Shown: in pieces, positions 17,387-26,156 of the stretch
Position numbering within the stretch: the first letter of the stretch is position 1
How the letters are laid out: each line of letters begins with the position of its first letter
Origin: Spirosoma panaciterrae DSM 21099
GTDB lineage: Bacteria; Bacteroidota; Bacteroidia; Cytophagales; Spirosomataceae
NCBI RefSeq assembly: GCF_000374025.1
Contig: NZ_KB893174.1
Coordinates: forward strand, 186,001 to 250,000
DNA length: 64,000 nt
Reading direction: 5' to 3'
Program-made: the position numbers and the translations under genes
Notes under the pieces: model-generated
What the model was told of the DNA's origin: nothing
Database searches by the model: none
Seen by the model: the letters and a program-made list of their open reading frames with translations, nothing else

Positions 17387-20300
17387 ATGAGTCTCTCTAC
17401 GCTCTCGATTAAGCGACCTGTGCTGGCCATTGTGATGAACCTGCTTATCCTGTTTTTTGGTTGGCTGGGGTTCAAATACCTGGGGGTTCGCGAGTTTCCA
17501 TCCATCGACCCGCCCGTTATTTCCATCCGGACCAACTATGCCGGCGCCAATGCCGATATTATTGAATCGCAAATAACGGAACCCCTTGAAAAACAACTGA
17601 ATAGTATCGAGGGGATTAAGTCCATCAATTCGTCGAGCAGCCAGGGACGGAGCGAAATTACCGTCGAGTTCGCCATCGACGTCGATATGGAGCGGGCAGC
17701 CAACGATGTTCGCGACAAGGTATCGGCCTCAGCCCGAACGTTGCCACTCGATATAGATGGTCCGCCGATTGTGAGTAAGGCCGATGCCAACTCGGATCAG
17801 ATCATGATTCTGACCTTGCAGAGCAATACCCGTTCCCACCTGGAAGTCAATGAGTTTGCCGAAAACGTAATTGTTCAGCGCTTACAGACCATCAATGGCG
17901 TGAGTGAAGTGTCGATCATGGGGCAGAAAAAATACGCCATGCGGATCTGGATGGACCCGGATAAAATGGCGGCCTATAACATCACGGCCCAGGACGTGAA
18001 AACTGCTCTCGATCGCGAAAACGTTGAGTTGCCCAGTGGGAAAGTTGTAGGGAGCAATACAGAGCTGACGGTGAAAACCATAGGGCGTTTTCGTACCGAA
18101 GAGGATTTCAACAACATGATCGTCAAAACCCTCGGCGACAATGTCATTCACCTGAGCGATATTGGTCAGGCCGAACTCGGGCCTGAGAATGAAGAAAGTG
18201 TGCTCCGCCTGAACGGGGTTCCGATGATTGGGCTGGGTATCGTGCCGCAACCGGGCTCCAATCACCTGGATATTTCGGCGGAAGTCAATAAACGGCTGAT
18301 CGATATTCGTAAAGACCTCCCGGCCGACTACAGGCTGGACATCATGTTCGATTCGACGGTCTTCGTCAAGCGGTCGGTGGAGGAAGTAGGCGAAACCCTG
18401 CTGATTGCCATTGGCCTGGTGGTGCTGATCATCTTCCTGTTTTTCCGTGACTGGCTGGTGGCCTTCCGCCCGCTGATCGACATACCCGTATCGCTGGTAG
18501 GGACTTTCTTCGTCATGTACCTGATGGGCTATTCCATCAATGTGCTGACGCTGCTGGCCATCGTAATGGCGACCGGGCTGGTGGTCGATGATGGAATTGT
18601 GGTCACGGAGAATATTTTCAAGAAAATCGAGCAGGGGATGAATCCCATCGAAGCGGCCATCAAAGGGTCGAACGAGATTATTTTCGCCGTTCTGTCAACC
18701 TCGATTACACTGTCAGCGGTGTTCCTTCCCGTAATTTTTATGGAAGGGTTTGTGGGGAAACTGTTCCGGGAGTTTGGAGTCGTGATTTCGGTGGCGGTCC
18801 TGATTTCAGCCTTCGTATCGCTCACCCTGACGCCCATGCTGAATGCCTACCTGAACCGGAAAACCCATAAGAAAACGCGATTCTACGACGCTACAGAGCC
18901 GTATTTCGAAGCCATGACCACCGCTTACCACGACCAGTTGGTTCGTTTCCTGAAGGTTCGTTGGGTGGCGCTTCCGATTATTCTGGCCACGCTGGGTATG
19001 ATCTGGTTTTTTGGGAAAGATCTGCCTTCGGAACTGGCTCCGCTCGACGATCGGAACTGGTTCCGACTGAACATGACGGCTCCTGAAGGCACCTCGTTCG
19101 AGTCGATGGACGATTACATGCTACGGGTGGGACAGATGCTGGAGGATTCCATGCCGGGCAAACAGGGCATCATGCTCGTGACGGCTCCCGGCCGTACGGG
19201 GTCAGGTAGCCCTAATTCAGGAAGTGGCCGGGTATTTCTGGTCGATAAAATGGAGCGGAAGGGACTCAGCCAGCAGATGATTGCCGACAAAACCACCAAA
19301 CTGCTCAAGAAATTGCCCGATGCTAAATCAGTAGTTGTGCAGCAGCAGACCATATCCGTCGATAGTCGAGGGGGCTTGCCGGTACAGTACGTCGTTCAGG
19401 CCCCGGATTTTGAGAAGTTGCGGGAATACCTGCCCCGTTTTCTGGAAGAAGCCCAGAAAGACCCCACGTTTACCTCCGTCGATGCGAATTTGAAGTTCAA
19501 TAAACCCGAAGTGAACGTATTCATCGATCGGGAGAAAGCCAAAGCCATCGGCGTTTCCGTGGCCGATGTCGCCCAAACGGTACAATTGGCACTGGCTGGT
19601 CAGCGATTCGGGTATTTCACCATGACCGGGCGACAGTATCAGGTGATTGGGCAGTTTGACCGGGCCAACCGAAACGAACCGCTCGACGTTTCGAAAATGT
19701 ATGTGAAAACCAACCAGGGGCAGGTGGTGCAGTTAGACAACATTGTCAGGATGGATGAGCAGAGCAGCCCCCCGCAGTTGTTTCACTTCAACCGATACAT
19801 GAGTGCTACCGTACAGGCCGCATTGGCTCCCGGCAAAACCATTGGCGACGGCATTGCGGCTATGAATGCGGTTCGGAACCAGCTCAACGATCCCGCCATC
19901 CGTACCGACCTGAGCGGGGCCTCCCGCGATTATGCCGAAAGCCAGTCGAATACGATGTTTTCGTTCATTCTGGCGCTAGTGCTGGTGTATTTTATTCTGG
20001 CGGCTCAGTTTGAAAGCTTTGTGGACCCTTTCATCATCATGCTTACTGTACCACTGGCCATTGGTGGTGCTGTTTTTTCGCTCTGGTATTTTAATCAGAC
20101 GTTTAACATCTTTAGCCAGATCGGAATTATCATGCTAATCGGCCTGGTCACGAAAAATGGAATTCTGATCGTTGAGTTTGCCAACCAGCTTCGGGAGGAA
20201 GGGATGTCGATTCGGGAGGCCGCCCTGGAAGCGGCCTCGCTTCGCCTTCGGCCCATTCTAATGACAAGTCTGGCAACGATACTGGGCGCGCTACCGATTG

Positions 20301-20506
20301 CGCTGGCGTTGGGAGCCGCCGGACAGAGTCGTATGTCGATGGGGATTGTCATTATAGGAGGGCTACTCTTTTCCCTGGTGCTGACCCTGTTCGTGATTCC
20401 GGCCATGTACACCTTCCTGTCGCGCAAGCGAAAAGGCGATCCGTCGGTGCATGAGGATCTGGTTAAGGAAGAGGAATTTCCCGCCAAACCCATTGCGACG
20501 GTGTAA
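17387..20506 (+). CDS. RND efflux pump, hydrophobe/amphiphile (HAE1/AcrB-type) permease
   Basis: A 1039-residue inner-membrane pump with two repeats of six membrane helices and two large periplasmic loops. The proton-relay residues of HAE-type RND pumps are present: the Asp pair in TM4 (GLVVDDGIVVTENIF) and the Lys of TM10 (IGLVTKNGILIVEFA). This favours drug/organic-solute export over heavy-metal (HME) export. The N-terminus LSIKRPVLAIVMNLLILFFG is the usual first helix. It is cotranscribed with the adaptor; no local transcriptional regulator or outer-membrane factor is encoded beside it. Confidence 0.95.
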   Translation: MSLSTLSIKRPVLAIVMNLLILFFGWLGFKYLGVREFPSIDPPVISIRTNYAGANADIIESQITEPLEKQLNSIEGIKSINSSSSQGRSEITVEFAIDVDMERAANDVRDKVSASARTLPLDIDGPPIVSKADANSDQIMILTLQSNTRSHLEVNEFAENVIVQRLQTINGVSEVSIMGQKKYAMRIWMDPDKMAAYNITAQDVKTALDRENVELPSGKVVGSNTELTVKTIGRFRTEEDFNNMIVKTLGDNVIHLSDIGQAELGPENEESVLRLNGVPMIGLGIVPQPGSNHLDISAEVNKRLIDIRKDLPADYRLDIMFDSTVFVKRSVEEVGETLLIAIGLVVLIIFLFFRDWLVAFRPLIDIPVSLVGTFFVMYLMGYSINVLTLLAIVMATGLVVDDGIVVTENIFKKIEQGMNPIEAAIKGSNEIIFAVLSTSITLSAVFLPVIFMEGFVGKLFREFGVVISVAVLISAFVSLTLTPMLNAYLNRKTHKKTRFYDATEPYFEAMTTAYHDQLVRFLKVRWVALPIILATLGMIWFFGKDLPSELAPLDDRNWFRLNMTAPEGTSFESMDDYMLRVGQMLEDSMPGKQGIMLVTAPGRTGSGSPNSGSGRVFLVDKMERKGLSQQMIADKTTKLLKKLPDAKSVVVQQQTISVDSRGGLPVQYVVQAPDFEKLREYLPRFLEEAQKDPTFTSVDANLKFNKPEVNVFIDREKAKAIGVSVADVAQTVQLALAGQRFGYFTMTGRQYQVIGQFDRANRNEPLDVSKMYVKTNQGQVVQLDNIVRMDEQSSPPQLFHFNRYMSATVQAALAPGKTIGDGIAAMNAVRNQLNDPAIRTDLSGASRDYAESQSNTMFSFILALVLVYFILAAQFESFVDPFIIMLTVPLAIGGAVFSLWYFNQTFNIFSQIGIIMLIGLVTKNGILIVEFANQLREEGMSIREAALEAASLRLRPILMTSLATILGALPIALALGAAGQSRMSMGIVIIGGLLFSLVLTLFVIPAMYTFLSRKRKGDPSVHEDLVKEEEFPAKPIATV

Positions 20507-20782
20507 ATGGTTAAGTCGGTTGCGCGCTTTAGCTAACACCTAGCTACCTATTCAGAGAAGAAAATAGGATGTTGATACACATATATCGTTTCGTTCCTTA
20601 TTTTGGTACGGGAATTGATAAAATGATTACCACCGTTTGCCGTCGGCACGTTATACGGGGCGTCAATCCGTCGTCTAACGGGCTTTGAGTTCCGATGGAC
20701 GAACGTTTAGTACCCCAAAACCGTACTTGTATACTTGTTCAACCTGCTATTGTCTACTTCTCTATGAACCAAGGTGTACATC

Positions 20783-21202
20783 ATGAAGCCTTACAATCTG
20801 TTAATCGTCGAGGACGATCTAGATGATCAGCTTTTATTAAAACTTGCCTTTGCCGATGATTCGATCACTTATAAGCTCCTGTTTGTGTCATCGGTCGATG
20901 AATTTATTGAAAGTATTCCGCTATGGCCTGTTACACCAGACCTGATTCTGCTGGATATAAATATGCCGATCCTAAACGGGTTTCAGGCTCTGACGTTTTT
21001 GAAAAGCTCACCGCTCTATCGACAGATTCCGGTAATTATGCTGACCACTTCTGAAGTCGATTCGGATATTGATCGGGCTTATGAACTGGGAGCCAGTGGG
21101 TATATTACAAAGCCTGACACCCATACCGGGCTGCTAAAAATTGCCGAACACATTCGGATGTTCTGGTTTGGGGTTGCGAAAATTCCGACTCGTCTGGCCT
21201 GA
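20783..21202 (+). CDS. Single-domain response regulator
   Basis: A 139-residue stand-alone receiver domain. Acidic pocket Glu10-Asp11-Asp12 (LLIVEDDLDD), phosphoacceptor Asp58 (LILLDINMP), the conserved Thr in IMLTTSE and the Lys in YITKP are all present, so phosphorylation chemistry should be intact. There is no output domain, so it probably relays phosphate or acts by protein contact, like Rcp1/CheY-type proteins. The ATG at 20783 is preferred over an in-frame GTG at 20774. No histidine kinase lies nearby. It converges on psuG with a 9-nt gap. Confidence 0.92.
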   Translation: MKPYNLLIVEDDLDDQLLLKLAFADDSITYKLLFVSSVDEFIESIPLWPVTPDLILLDINMPILNGFQALTFLKSSPLYRQIPVIMLTTSEVDSDIDRAYELGASGYITKPDTHTGLLKIAEHIRMFWFGVAKIPTRLA

Positions 21203-21211
21203 TAAGGGTGA

Positions 21212-22123
21212 CTAGATTAAGGCTAAGGCACTTGCAATTTTAGCTCCGGTTATTGCATTGTTCTTAATGAGGGCAATGTTTGCCTGTAAGCTTTCTCCGT
21301 GCGTATGTGTGGCAATGTATTTAAGCAGGAATGGCGTGATGTGTTTGCCCGTAATCTGTTGAGCATCGGCGGCTGCTAAGGCTTGCTGAATATAGCCTTC
21401 AATTTCGTCGTTTGGTACCTGTTGATCAGCAGGAACCGGATTGGCAATCAGAACCGAGCCGTCAAGGCCCAGCGCCCATTTCGTGTTTAGCATATCCGCA
21501 ATCTGCGCTGGGGTATCGAGTCGAAGTGGGGACAAAAATGGGCTTTGGTTGCTGTAAAAACCGGGTAGATGGTCCTGTCCAATCGTGACAACAGGGATGC
21601 CTTTGGTTTCCAGATATTCAAGCGTGAGGCCAATATCCAGAATGCTTTTAATCCCGGCCGATACCACCGCTACCGATGTTTGGGCCATTTCGGTTAAATC
21701 GGCCGATATATCCATACTGTGCTCGGCTCCCCGATGAACACCCCCAATCCCCCCGGTAACGAATACCCTGATGCCCGCCAGGGCGGCAATGCGCATGGTC
21801 GCGGCTACAGTCGTGGCTCCGTGCAGGCGTTGGCTGATTACAAAAGGCAAATCACGCAGGCTTACTTTCCATACGTTTTCGGCCTGACCGAAGTATTCAA
21901 GTTGCGGTCGGGTAAGGCCGACATGACATTTTCCGTCAAATACAGCAATGGTAGCTGGGGTTGCTCCATTAGCCCGCACAAGTTCTTCAACCTCCAGCGC
22001 CGTTTCTACATTTTGGGGCCAGGGCATCCCGTGCGATATAATGGTCGATTCCAGGGCTACTACTGGCCTGCCTGTAGCCATGGCTTCCTTTACCTCGGGT
22101 TGTATGTCTAAATATGGATTCAT
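21212..22123 (-). CDS. psuG: Pseudouridine-5'-phosphate glycosidase
   Basis: A 303-residue PsuG/IndA-family enzyme that reversibly splits pseudouridine 5'-phosphate into uracil and ribose 5-phosphate. Diagnostic stretches are ALESTIISHGMPWPQN, FVTGGIGGVHRGAEHSMDIS and AGIKSILDIGLTLEYLET (with the catalytic Lys), followed by NPVPADQQVP. Length is normal. The ATG at 22123 (MNPYLDIQPEV) is preferred to a TTG 18 nt upstream that abuts the preceding stop. No pseudouridine kinase (psuK) is seen beside it. It is the last gene of the long minus-strand run, 23 nt behind the GH30 gene, which suggests passive cotranscription with sugar genes. Confidence 0.94.
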   Translation of the reverse strand: MNPYLDIQPEVKEAMATGRPVVALESTIISHGMPWPQNVETALEVEELVRANGATPATIAVFDGKCHVGLTRPQLEYFGQAENVWKVSLRDLPFVISQRLHGATTVAATMRIAALAGIRVFVTGGIGGVHRGAEHSMDISADLTEMAQTSVAVVSAGIKSILDIGLTLEYLETKGIPVVTIGQDHLPGFYSNQSPFLSPLRLDTPAQIADMLNTKWALGLDGSVLIANPVPADQQVPNDEIEGYIQQALAAADAQQITGKHITPFLLKYIATHTHGESLQANIALIKNNAITGAKIASALALI

Positions 22124-22146
22124 AACTCTTTGTTTGAGCAAGTTAC

Positions 22147-23757
22147 TTACGGTTTTTGGGAGCTAAAAACCATCGTCGTAATGGACTGGGCACGGATGGG
22201 TAGCTGTCGGCCCGATGCAGTACGTTTTTTTAGATTTTCCGTAGCCGAGGTTTCGTAGATGTCCATTGACTTGGGCCGGAAAGGCACACCCTCTACCTGT
22301 AGCAGGGTATCGCCACCCGGATTAACAACGACCAGTATCACCTGATGCCCGTCGATCGAGCGGTAGGCTGAGACCAGTGGAGAGGTTATCAGTGTATCGC
22401 TTTGGTTGGACTGAGTGCCTATACGGACCATACCGGGCCGAACAAAACGAGCGAAATTGCCCAGCGCCCAGAGCGTTTTGGAAGCCAGAGCATCGCCCCC
22501 AGACTGGTTCTGCTCGTTTTCGCCCATTTTGCCGTTTTTCTCCAGATAGATTAGTCCGTCTTTGTAGTTGTTGGCACTCAGGGCGAGCCACCATTGCCAA
22601 GAAGCCGCATTGGCCAGGGTTAGGTCGGTATGAACTACTTTGGCCACATAAAGCGCAGTTTTCATACCCAGGTCACGGCCTCCGCCGTTGATCTCACCGT
22701 CATTATCGCCCAATACACAGTATTCCGACTGCCAGAAACCAACTCCAGCCAGTTTCAATTTGTCGCCAAGCTGTTGCCGGGTCGATCGGAGTAGCCGGAT
22801 GGGGGAGGTGGTGAAATAGCTATGACCACTCACCAGCCGTTCCACATGGGGTAAGTTGCCGATGTAGTCAGGACTGCCTGGAGTAAACAAAGCGTCAATC
22901 ACGTTATCCTGGCCCGTTTTGCTGCGGTTGGTACCCCCTTGCGACAGGTAATTCAATTGACCCGCTTCGCCCAGTACCAGTTGGGTAGTAAGGTTTCGGG
23001 CGCTCAGTTCGTGGCTTAGTGACCGGGTTAGTTCGGCCATGTCGGCGTTGGTGGCAGGGGTGCCTTCCTGCGTAGCCATTGTTTCTCCTTTTTTGATTCC
23101 CCAATCCCACTGGGGTTCGTTGAACGGGCTAAGGTAATGCATGGGCCAGCCTTTTCGGTCAAAATACTGAACCACGTCGGCCAGAAAGCGCGTGTATTCG
23201 CCCAGCCGTTGGCGGTTAACGTTGTAATCACCTAATTTTCCCGATGCATAGGCTTTGCCGTTGGCTGTGAATTGAACGGGTGGTGAGTTGGTAAAACCGA
23301 GCAGGTAAGGGACCTTTCGCCGATGGGCCGCTTCCACAAACCATTGCTGGCCAGCCTGTTTCGACCAGTCGTAGGTGCCATCGGGGCGCTGAAAACATTC
23401 TGACCGACGCCAGGGGCTGCGAATACCGCTCGAATCGCCCTGTTCGGTACTACCGGCTCCGATGTTGAACCGCCACATCGACAGCCCGATTCCTTTCGGA
23501 TTGCCTGCCGCGTCGGTATCCAGGCTGAATAGCCAGTCGGCAATCTGTTCCCGATTCGCCAGTGAATACTTCGTACCGACAAACTGCGCCGACCAGCAGT
23601 CCGAAGCTCCGAAGCTGTGGATGGTCTGATACGTTTGCTGGGGCTGGAGTGTAACGACCAGTGGGGTGGGGAGAGCGGGCCGTTGCGCCTGCCCGGATTG
23701 GCTAACTGCAACCTGTAAAAGCAGAGCCGCAATGGCCGTTGTACGCGTTTTGAACAT
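22147..23757 (-). CDS. Secreted glycoside hydrolase, GH30-like
   Basis: A 536-residue exported hydrolase; the ATG at 23757 gives a signal peptide (MFKTRTTAIAALLLQVAVSQSGQA). The (beta/alpha)8 barrel has the clan-A carboxylates in expected places: acid/base Glu about 214 in SPFNEPQWDWG and nucleophile Glu about 345 in FWQSEYC. A C-terminal beta-sandwich (about 440-536) completes the GH30 layout. The opening QTIHSFGASDCWSAQFVG matches the GH30 signature of a buried early strand. GH30 members cleave beta-1,6-galactan, beta-1,6-glucan, xylan or glucosylceramide; the presence of a ceramidase-like gene in the same region makes a glycolipid substrate worth considering, but the subfamily is not assigned. 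Confidence 0.85.
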   Translation of the reverse strand: MFKTRTTAIAALLLQVAVSQSGQAQRPALPTPLVVTLQPQQTYQTIHSFGASDCWSAQFVGTKYSLANREQIADWLFSLDTDAAGNPKGIGLSMWRFNIGAGSTEQGDSSGIRSPWRRSECFQRPDGTYDWSKQAGQQWFVEAAHRRKVPYLLGFTNSPPVQFTANGKAYASGKLGDYNVNRQRLGEYTRFLADVVQYFDRKGWPMHYLSPFNEPQWDWGIKKGETMATQEGTPATNADMAELTRSLSHELSARNLTTQLVLGEAGQLNYLSQGGTNRSKTGQDNVIDALFTPGSPDYIGNLPHVERLVSGHSYFTTSPIRLLRSTRQQLGDKLKLAGVGFWQSEYCVLGDNDGEINGGGRDLGMKTALYVAKVVHTDLTLANAASWQWWLALSANNYKDGLIYLEKNGKMGENEQNQSGGDALASKTLWALGNFARFVRPGMVRIGTQSNQSDTLITSPLVSAYRSIDGHQVILVVVNPGGDTLLQVEGVPFRPKSMDIYETSATENLKKRTASGRQLPIRAQSITTMVFSSQKP

Positions 23758-23899
23758 CAGAAAGAAGGGTGAAACAGACCTTGTGGCCTGTTTTTGGGAA
23801 AAGGCCTTGAAAAGTCCTAAACTACCCACCAGCAAAATTGAAGACAAATTGAGATGCCAAAAATACCTGAAAACCCGCTTAACGGCCGATTGACGGGTA

Positions 23900-24171
23900 G
23901 TGCCTTATGAATCGCTACAGGCCCCTGATGCTGGAACGATTGACTTGCTGTTCTTCGGGCTGGATGATTCCTTCACATACAAGCAGACCAGCTAAAGGCT
24001 TTATCGTTTGGGGCGCCCACATCGGATCAGAATGATTATTTCGACGAAAGCAGTCCAAAGCTTTTGCTTTTTGACAATGCGCAAAAGCAGAAAGGGTTCA
24101 TTTTTATCAGGCAATACCTGAAAGATGGCGTTAACTCGCGTATCCATTTCGAAATAAAAGTGCTGAAGTAA
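23900..24171 (+). pseudogene. Frameshifted gene remnant on the plus strand
   Basis: Two consecutive plus-strand frames read like parts of one protein. A GTG at 23900 gives 31 codons ending in GTIDLLFFGLDDSFTYKQTS and a TAA; one base over, the sequence continues QLKALSFGAPTSDQNDYFDE and further to KDGVNSRIHFEIKVLK and a TAA at 24169-24171. A single frameshift near 23990 would fuse them into roughly 90 residues. There is no identifiable family. The remnant is antisense to the surrounding amino-sugar genes and lies between GH30 and nagB, so it probably marks an insertion followed by decay. Confidence 0.55.
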
Positions 24172-24954
24172 TCAACTTTCTAATCGTGCTCCGCTTTCCT
24201 TGTCGATAAACAAGGTTGCGTTGCCATGTTTTCGTAAAATGGTCGAGGGATATTGCTCCGAAATGTCATCGGTTACCGTATGCTGAACCGCTTCGGCCTT
24301 ATGCGCTGCGGGGACCATGCAAAAAATGATAGGGGCTTTTACCAGCGCCGGAATGGTGAGCGTAAGTGCGTATTCTGGGACTTCCGATAAGGAAGCAAAA
24401 CAGCCATCGTGGACCTGCTGCCAGCGACTGGTTAAGTCCAAGCCTACTTTTTTTACCAGCACCGGGTCGTCGAAATGAGCTACATGCGGGTCGTTGAACG
24501 CGATATGACAATTTTCACCAATGCCCATACACACAATATCGGTAGGGTATTCCTGAAGTAGTTCGGCATACCGTTTGCATTCTGCATCGGGGTCATTGTT
24601 GCCGTTGAGGTAATAAACGGCTTTCAATGGGACTTTGCTAAAAAGCCGATCGCTCAGGAAGGTACCGAATCGCTGGGGAGCCTCTTCGGCCAGATTCACG
24701 TACTCGTCCATATGGAAAGCGTTGATGCGCTCCCAAATAATGCCGGGTTGTTCGGCCAGAGCTGCCAGAAATTCATTTTGAGAAGGGGCGGCCGCGAAGA
24801 TGATATTGACCGTTTGCTGTTTTTGGAGTAAACCGCGAATCGCTTCGGCAGCCTGTCGGGCTGCTTCGATACCCAGATTCTCGCGGGTATCGAAGCATTG
24901 GACCGTAAGCGTGTCAACGGTAAATTCACGGACTAAAGAAGGGGTTGCAGGCAT
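24172..24954 (-). CDS. nagB: Glucosamine-6-phosphate deaminase (NagB family)
   Basis: A 260-residue cytoplasmic sugar-phosphate isomerase/deaminase that would convert glucosamine 6-phosphate to fructose 6-phosphate and ammonia. The first active-site motif FHMDEY (Asp83) is present. The second reads GIGENCHIAFNDP, keeping His150 but with Asn148 and Asp155 where the E. coli enzyme has Asp and Glu. A variant ENGH motif is, as I recall, common in NagB homologues outside enterobacteria, but the Cys149 is unusual. The C-terminal allosteric helices are short, as in monomeric NagB forms. It follows nagA by 26 nt; with the permease gene before nagA the set forms a complete GlcNAc route. Confidence 0.88.
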   Translation of the reverse strand: MPATPSLVREFTVDTLTVQCFDTRENLGIEAARQAAEAIRGLLQKQQTVNIIFAAAPSQNEFLAALAEQPGIIWERINAFHMDEYVNLAEEAPQRFGTFLSDRLFSKVPLKAVYYLNGNNDPDAECKRYAELLQEYPTDIVCMGIGENCHIAFNDPHVAHFDDPVLVKKVGLDLTSRWQQVHDGCFASLSEVPEYALTLTIPALVKAPIIFCMVPAAHKAEAVQHTVTDDISEQYPSTILRKHGNATLFIDKESGARLES

Positions 24955-24980
24955 TGTATTGGATAATAAGGTGGTGTCGT

Positions 24981-26156
24981 TCAGGCTGAATAAATAAGTT
25001 TACCCTGTCTCATGGTTAGCCTAACCATAATGTTCTGGTCGAAGAATACGAGATCGGCATCTTTCCCTTTGGCGAGTGCGCCTTTTTGATGGTCCACACC
25101 CATAATGCGGGCAGGGGTAGTGCTGGCCATCCGAACGGCTTCCAGCAAGGGGACATCCGCGAGCTGAACCATATTGCGAACCAGCCGATTCATCGTGGCC
25201 ACGCTACCGGCGAAAGCCGTGCGGTCGGGTAGTTTGGCAACCCCATCTTCGACGATTACTTTCAACCCATTCTTTAAGGAACCTAGTGTACTTTCGCCTT
25301 CGGGCATTCCGGCGGCTCGCATGGCATCGGTAATGAGGGCTGTCCGGTCGGCCCCTTTGATTTTATACACCAGTTTAAGCAAAGGGGGGGGCAGATGGAT
25401 ACCGTCGCCGATGATTTCTACATCCAGATCGAGTAAAAAGGCACTTTCGATAACGCCAGCGTACCGAAACGCATTTCGGCGGGTTACGCCCGACATAGCC
25501 GAATACAGATGTGTTACCAGCGAATAGCCATTTTCGTAGGCCAAAAGCACATCGTCATAAAGCGCATCCGTATGGGCAATAGCCGCTATGACCCCTTTCT
25601 GCCGAAGCCGCTGCCCAAAGGCAATAGCCCCTTCCAGCTCTGGGGCGGCACTCCACCGGACAATTGAGGAAGAGCGACTCAGGATTTCTTCGTACTCGAC
25701 TGGGTCTGGGTTTCGGATGTACCGAGGGTCCTGTGCACCTCGCTGGCTTAGGGCAAAATAGGGGCCTTCCAGGTGCATCCCTAGAAAAGCCGCTCCCTGG
25801 GTATTGTTCCGGTGAGCCCGTTCATAAACGTCCAGCGTTTGCAGCAGGTCATCCTTTTCGGCCGTTAACGTGGTTGGAACGAGTGCCGTTGTGCCATACT
25901 GGGCATGTAACTCGGCAATCTTCAGAAACGCTTCTTCGGTGCCATCCATGAAGTCGAATCCACCTCCGCCATGCACGTGAAGATCGATAAATCCTGGAGC
26001 CAAAAACTGACCCCTGGCGTCGATTTCGACCGCATCGGGCACGTCGATCGGGCCATCGTGGATGCCGATAATCTGCCCATTCTCAATCACTACTGTGCCG
26101 TTCGGTATCGTACGAAAGGGGGTTAGAAGCGTGCCGTTGGTGATTTTTTGTTTCAT
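24981..26156 (-). CDS. nagA: N-acetylglucosamine-6-phosphate deacetylase
   Basis: A 391-residue amidohydrolase-superfamily enzyme. It removes acetate from GlcNAc-6-phosphate to give glucosamine 6-phosphate for NagB. Metal and substrate motifs are present: HVHGGGGFDFMDG, LEGPYF (metal Glu), AHTDA, THLYSAMSG and the catalytic Asp in LITDAMRAAGMPEG. The start at 26156 overlaps the stop of the permease gene (TGATG), so the two are translationally coupled; an in-frame start 12 nt earlier would lie inside that gene and is less likely. Confidence 0.95.
   Translation of the reverse strand: MKQKITNGTLLTPFRTIPNGTVVIENGQIIGIHDGPIDVPDAVEIDARGQFLAPGFIDLHVHGGGGFDFMDGTEEAFLKIAELHAQYGTTALVPTTLTAEKDDLLQTLDVYERAHRNNTQGAAFLGMHLEGPYFALSQRGAQDPRYIRNPDPVEYEEILSRSSSIVRWSAAPELEGAIAFGQRLRQKGVIAAIAHTDALYDDVLLAYENGYSLVTHLYSAMSGVTRRNAFRYAGVIESAFLLDLDVEIIGDGIHLPPPLLKLVYKIKGADRTALITDAMRAAGMPEGESTLGSLKNGLKVIVEDGVAKLPDRTAFAGSVATMNRLVRNMVQLADVPLLEAVRMASTTPARIMGVDHQKGALAKGKDADLVFFDQNIMVRLTMRQGKLIYSA

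Noticed and set aside
16280..20506. Efflux operon as a heavy-metal (CusA/CzcA-type) system
   Set aside because: The pump has the Asp pair and Lys of HAE-type transporters and no metal-binding Met or His clusters were noticed in the adaptor.
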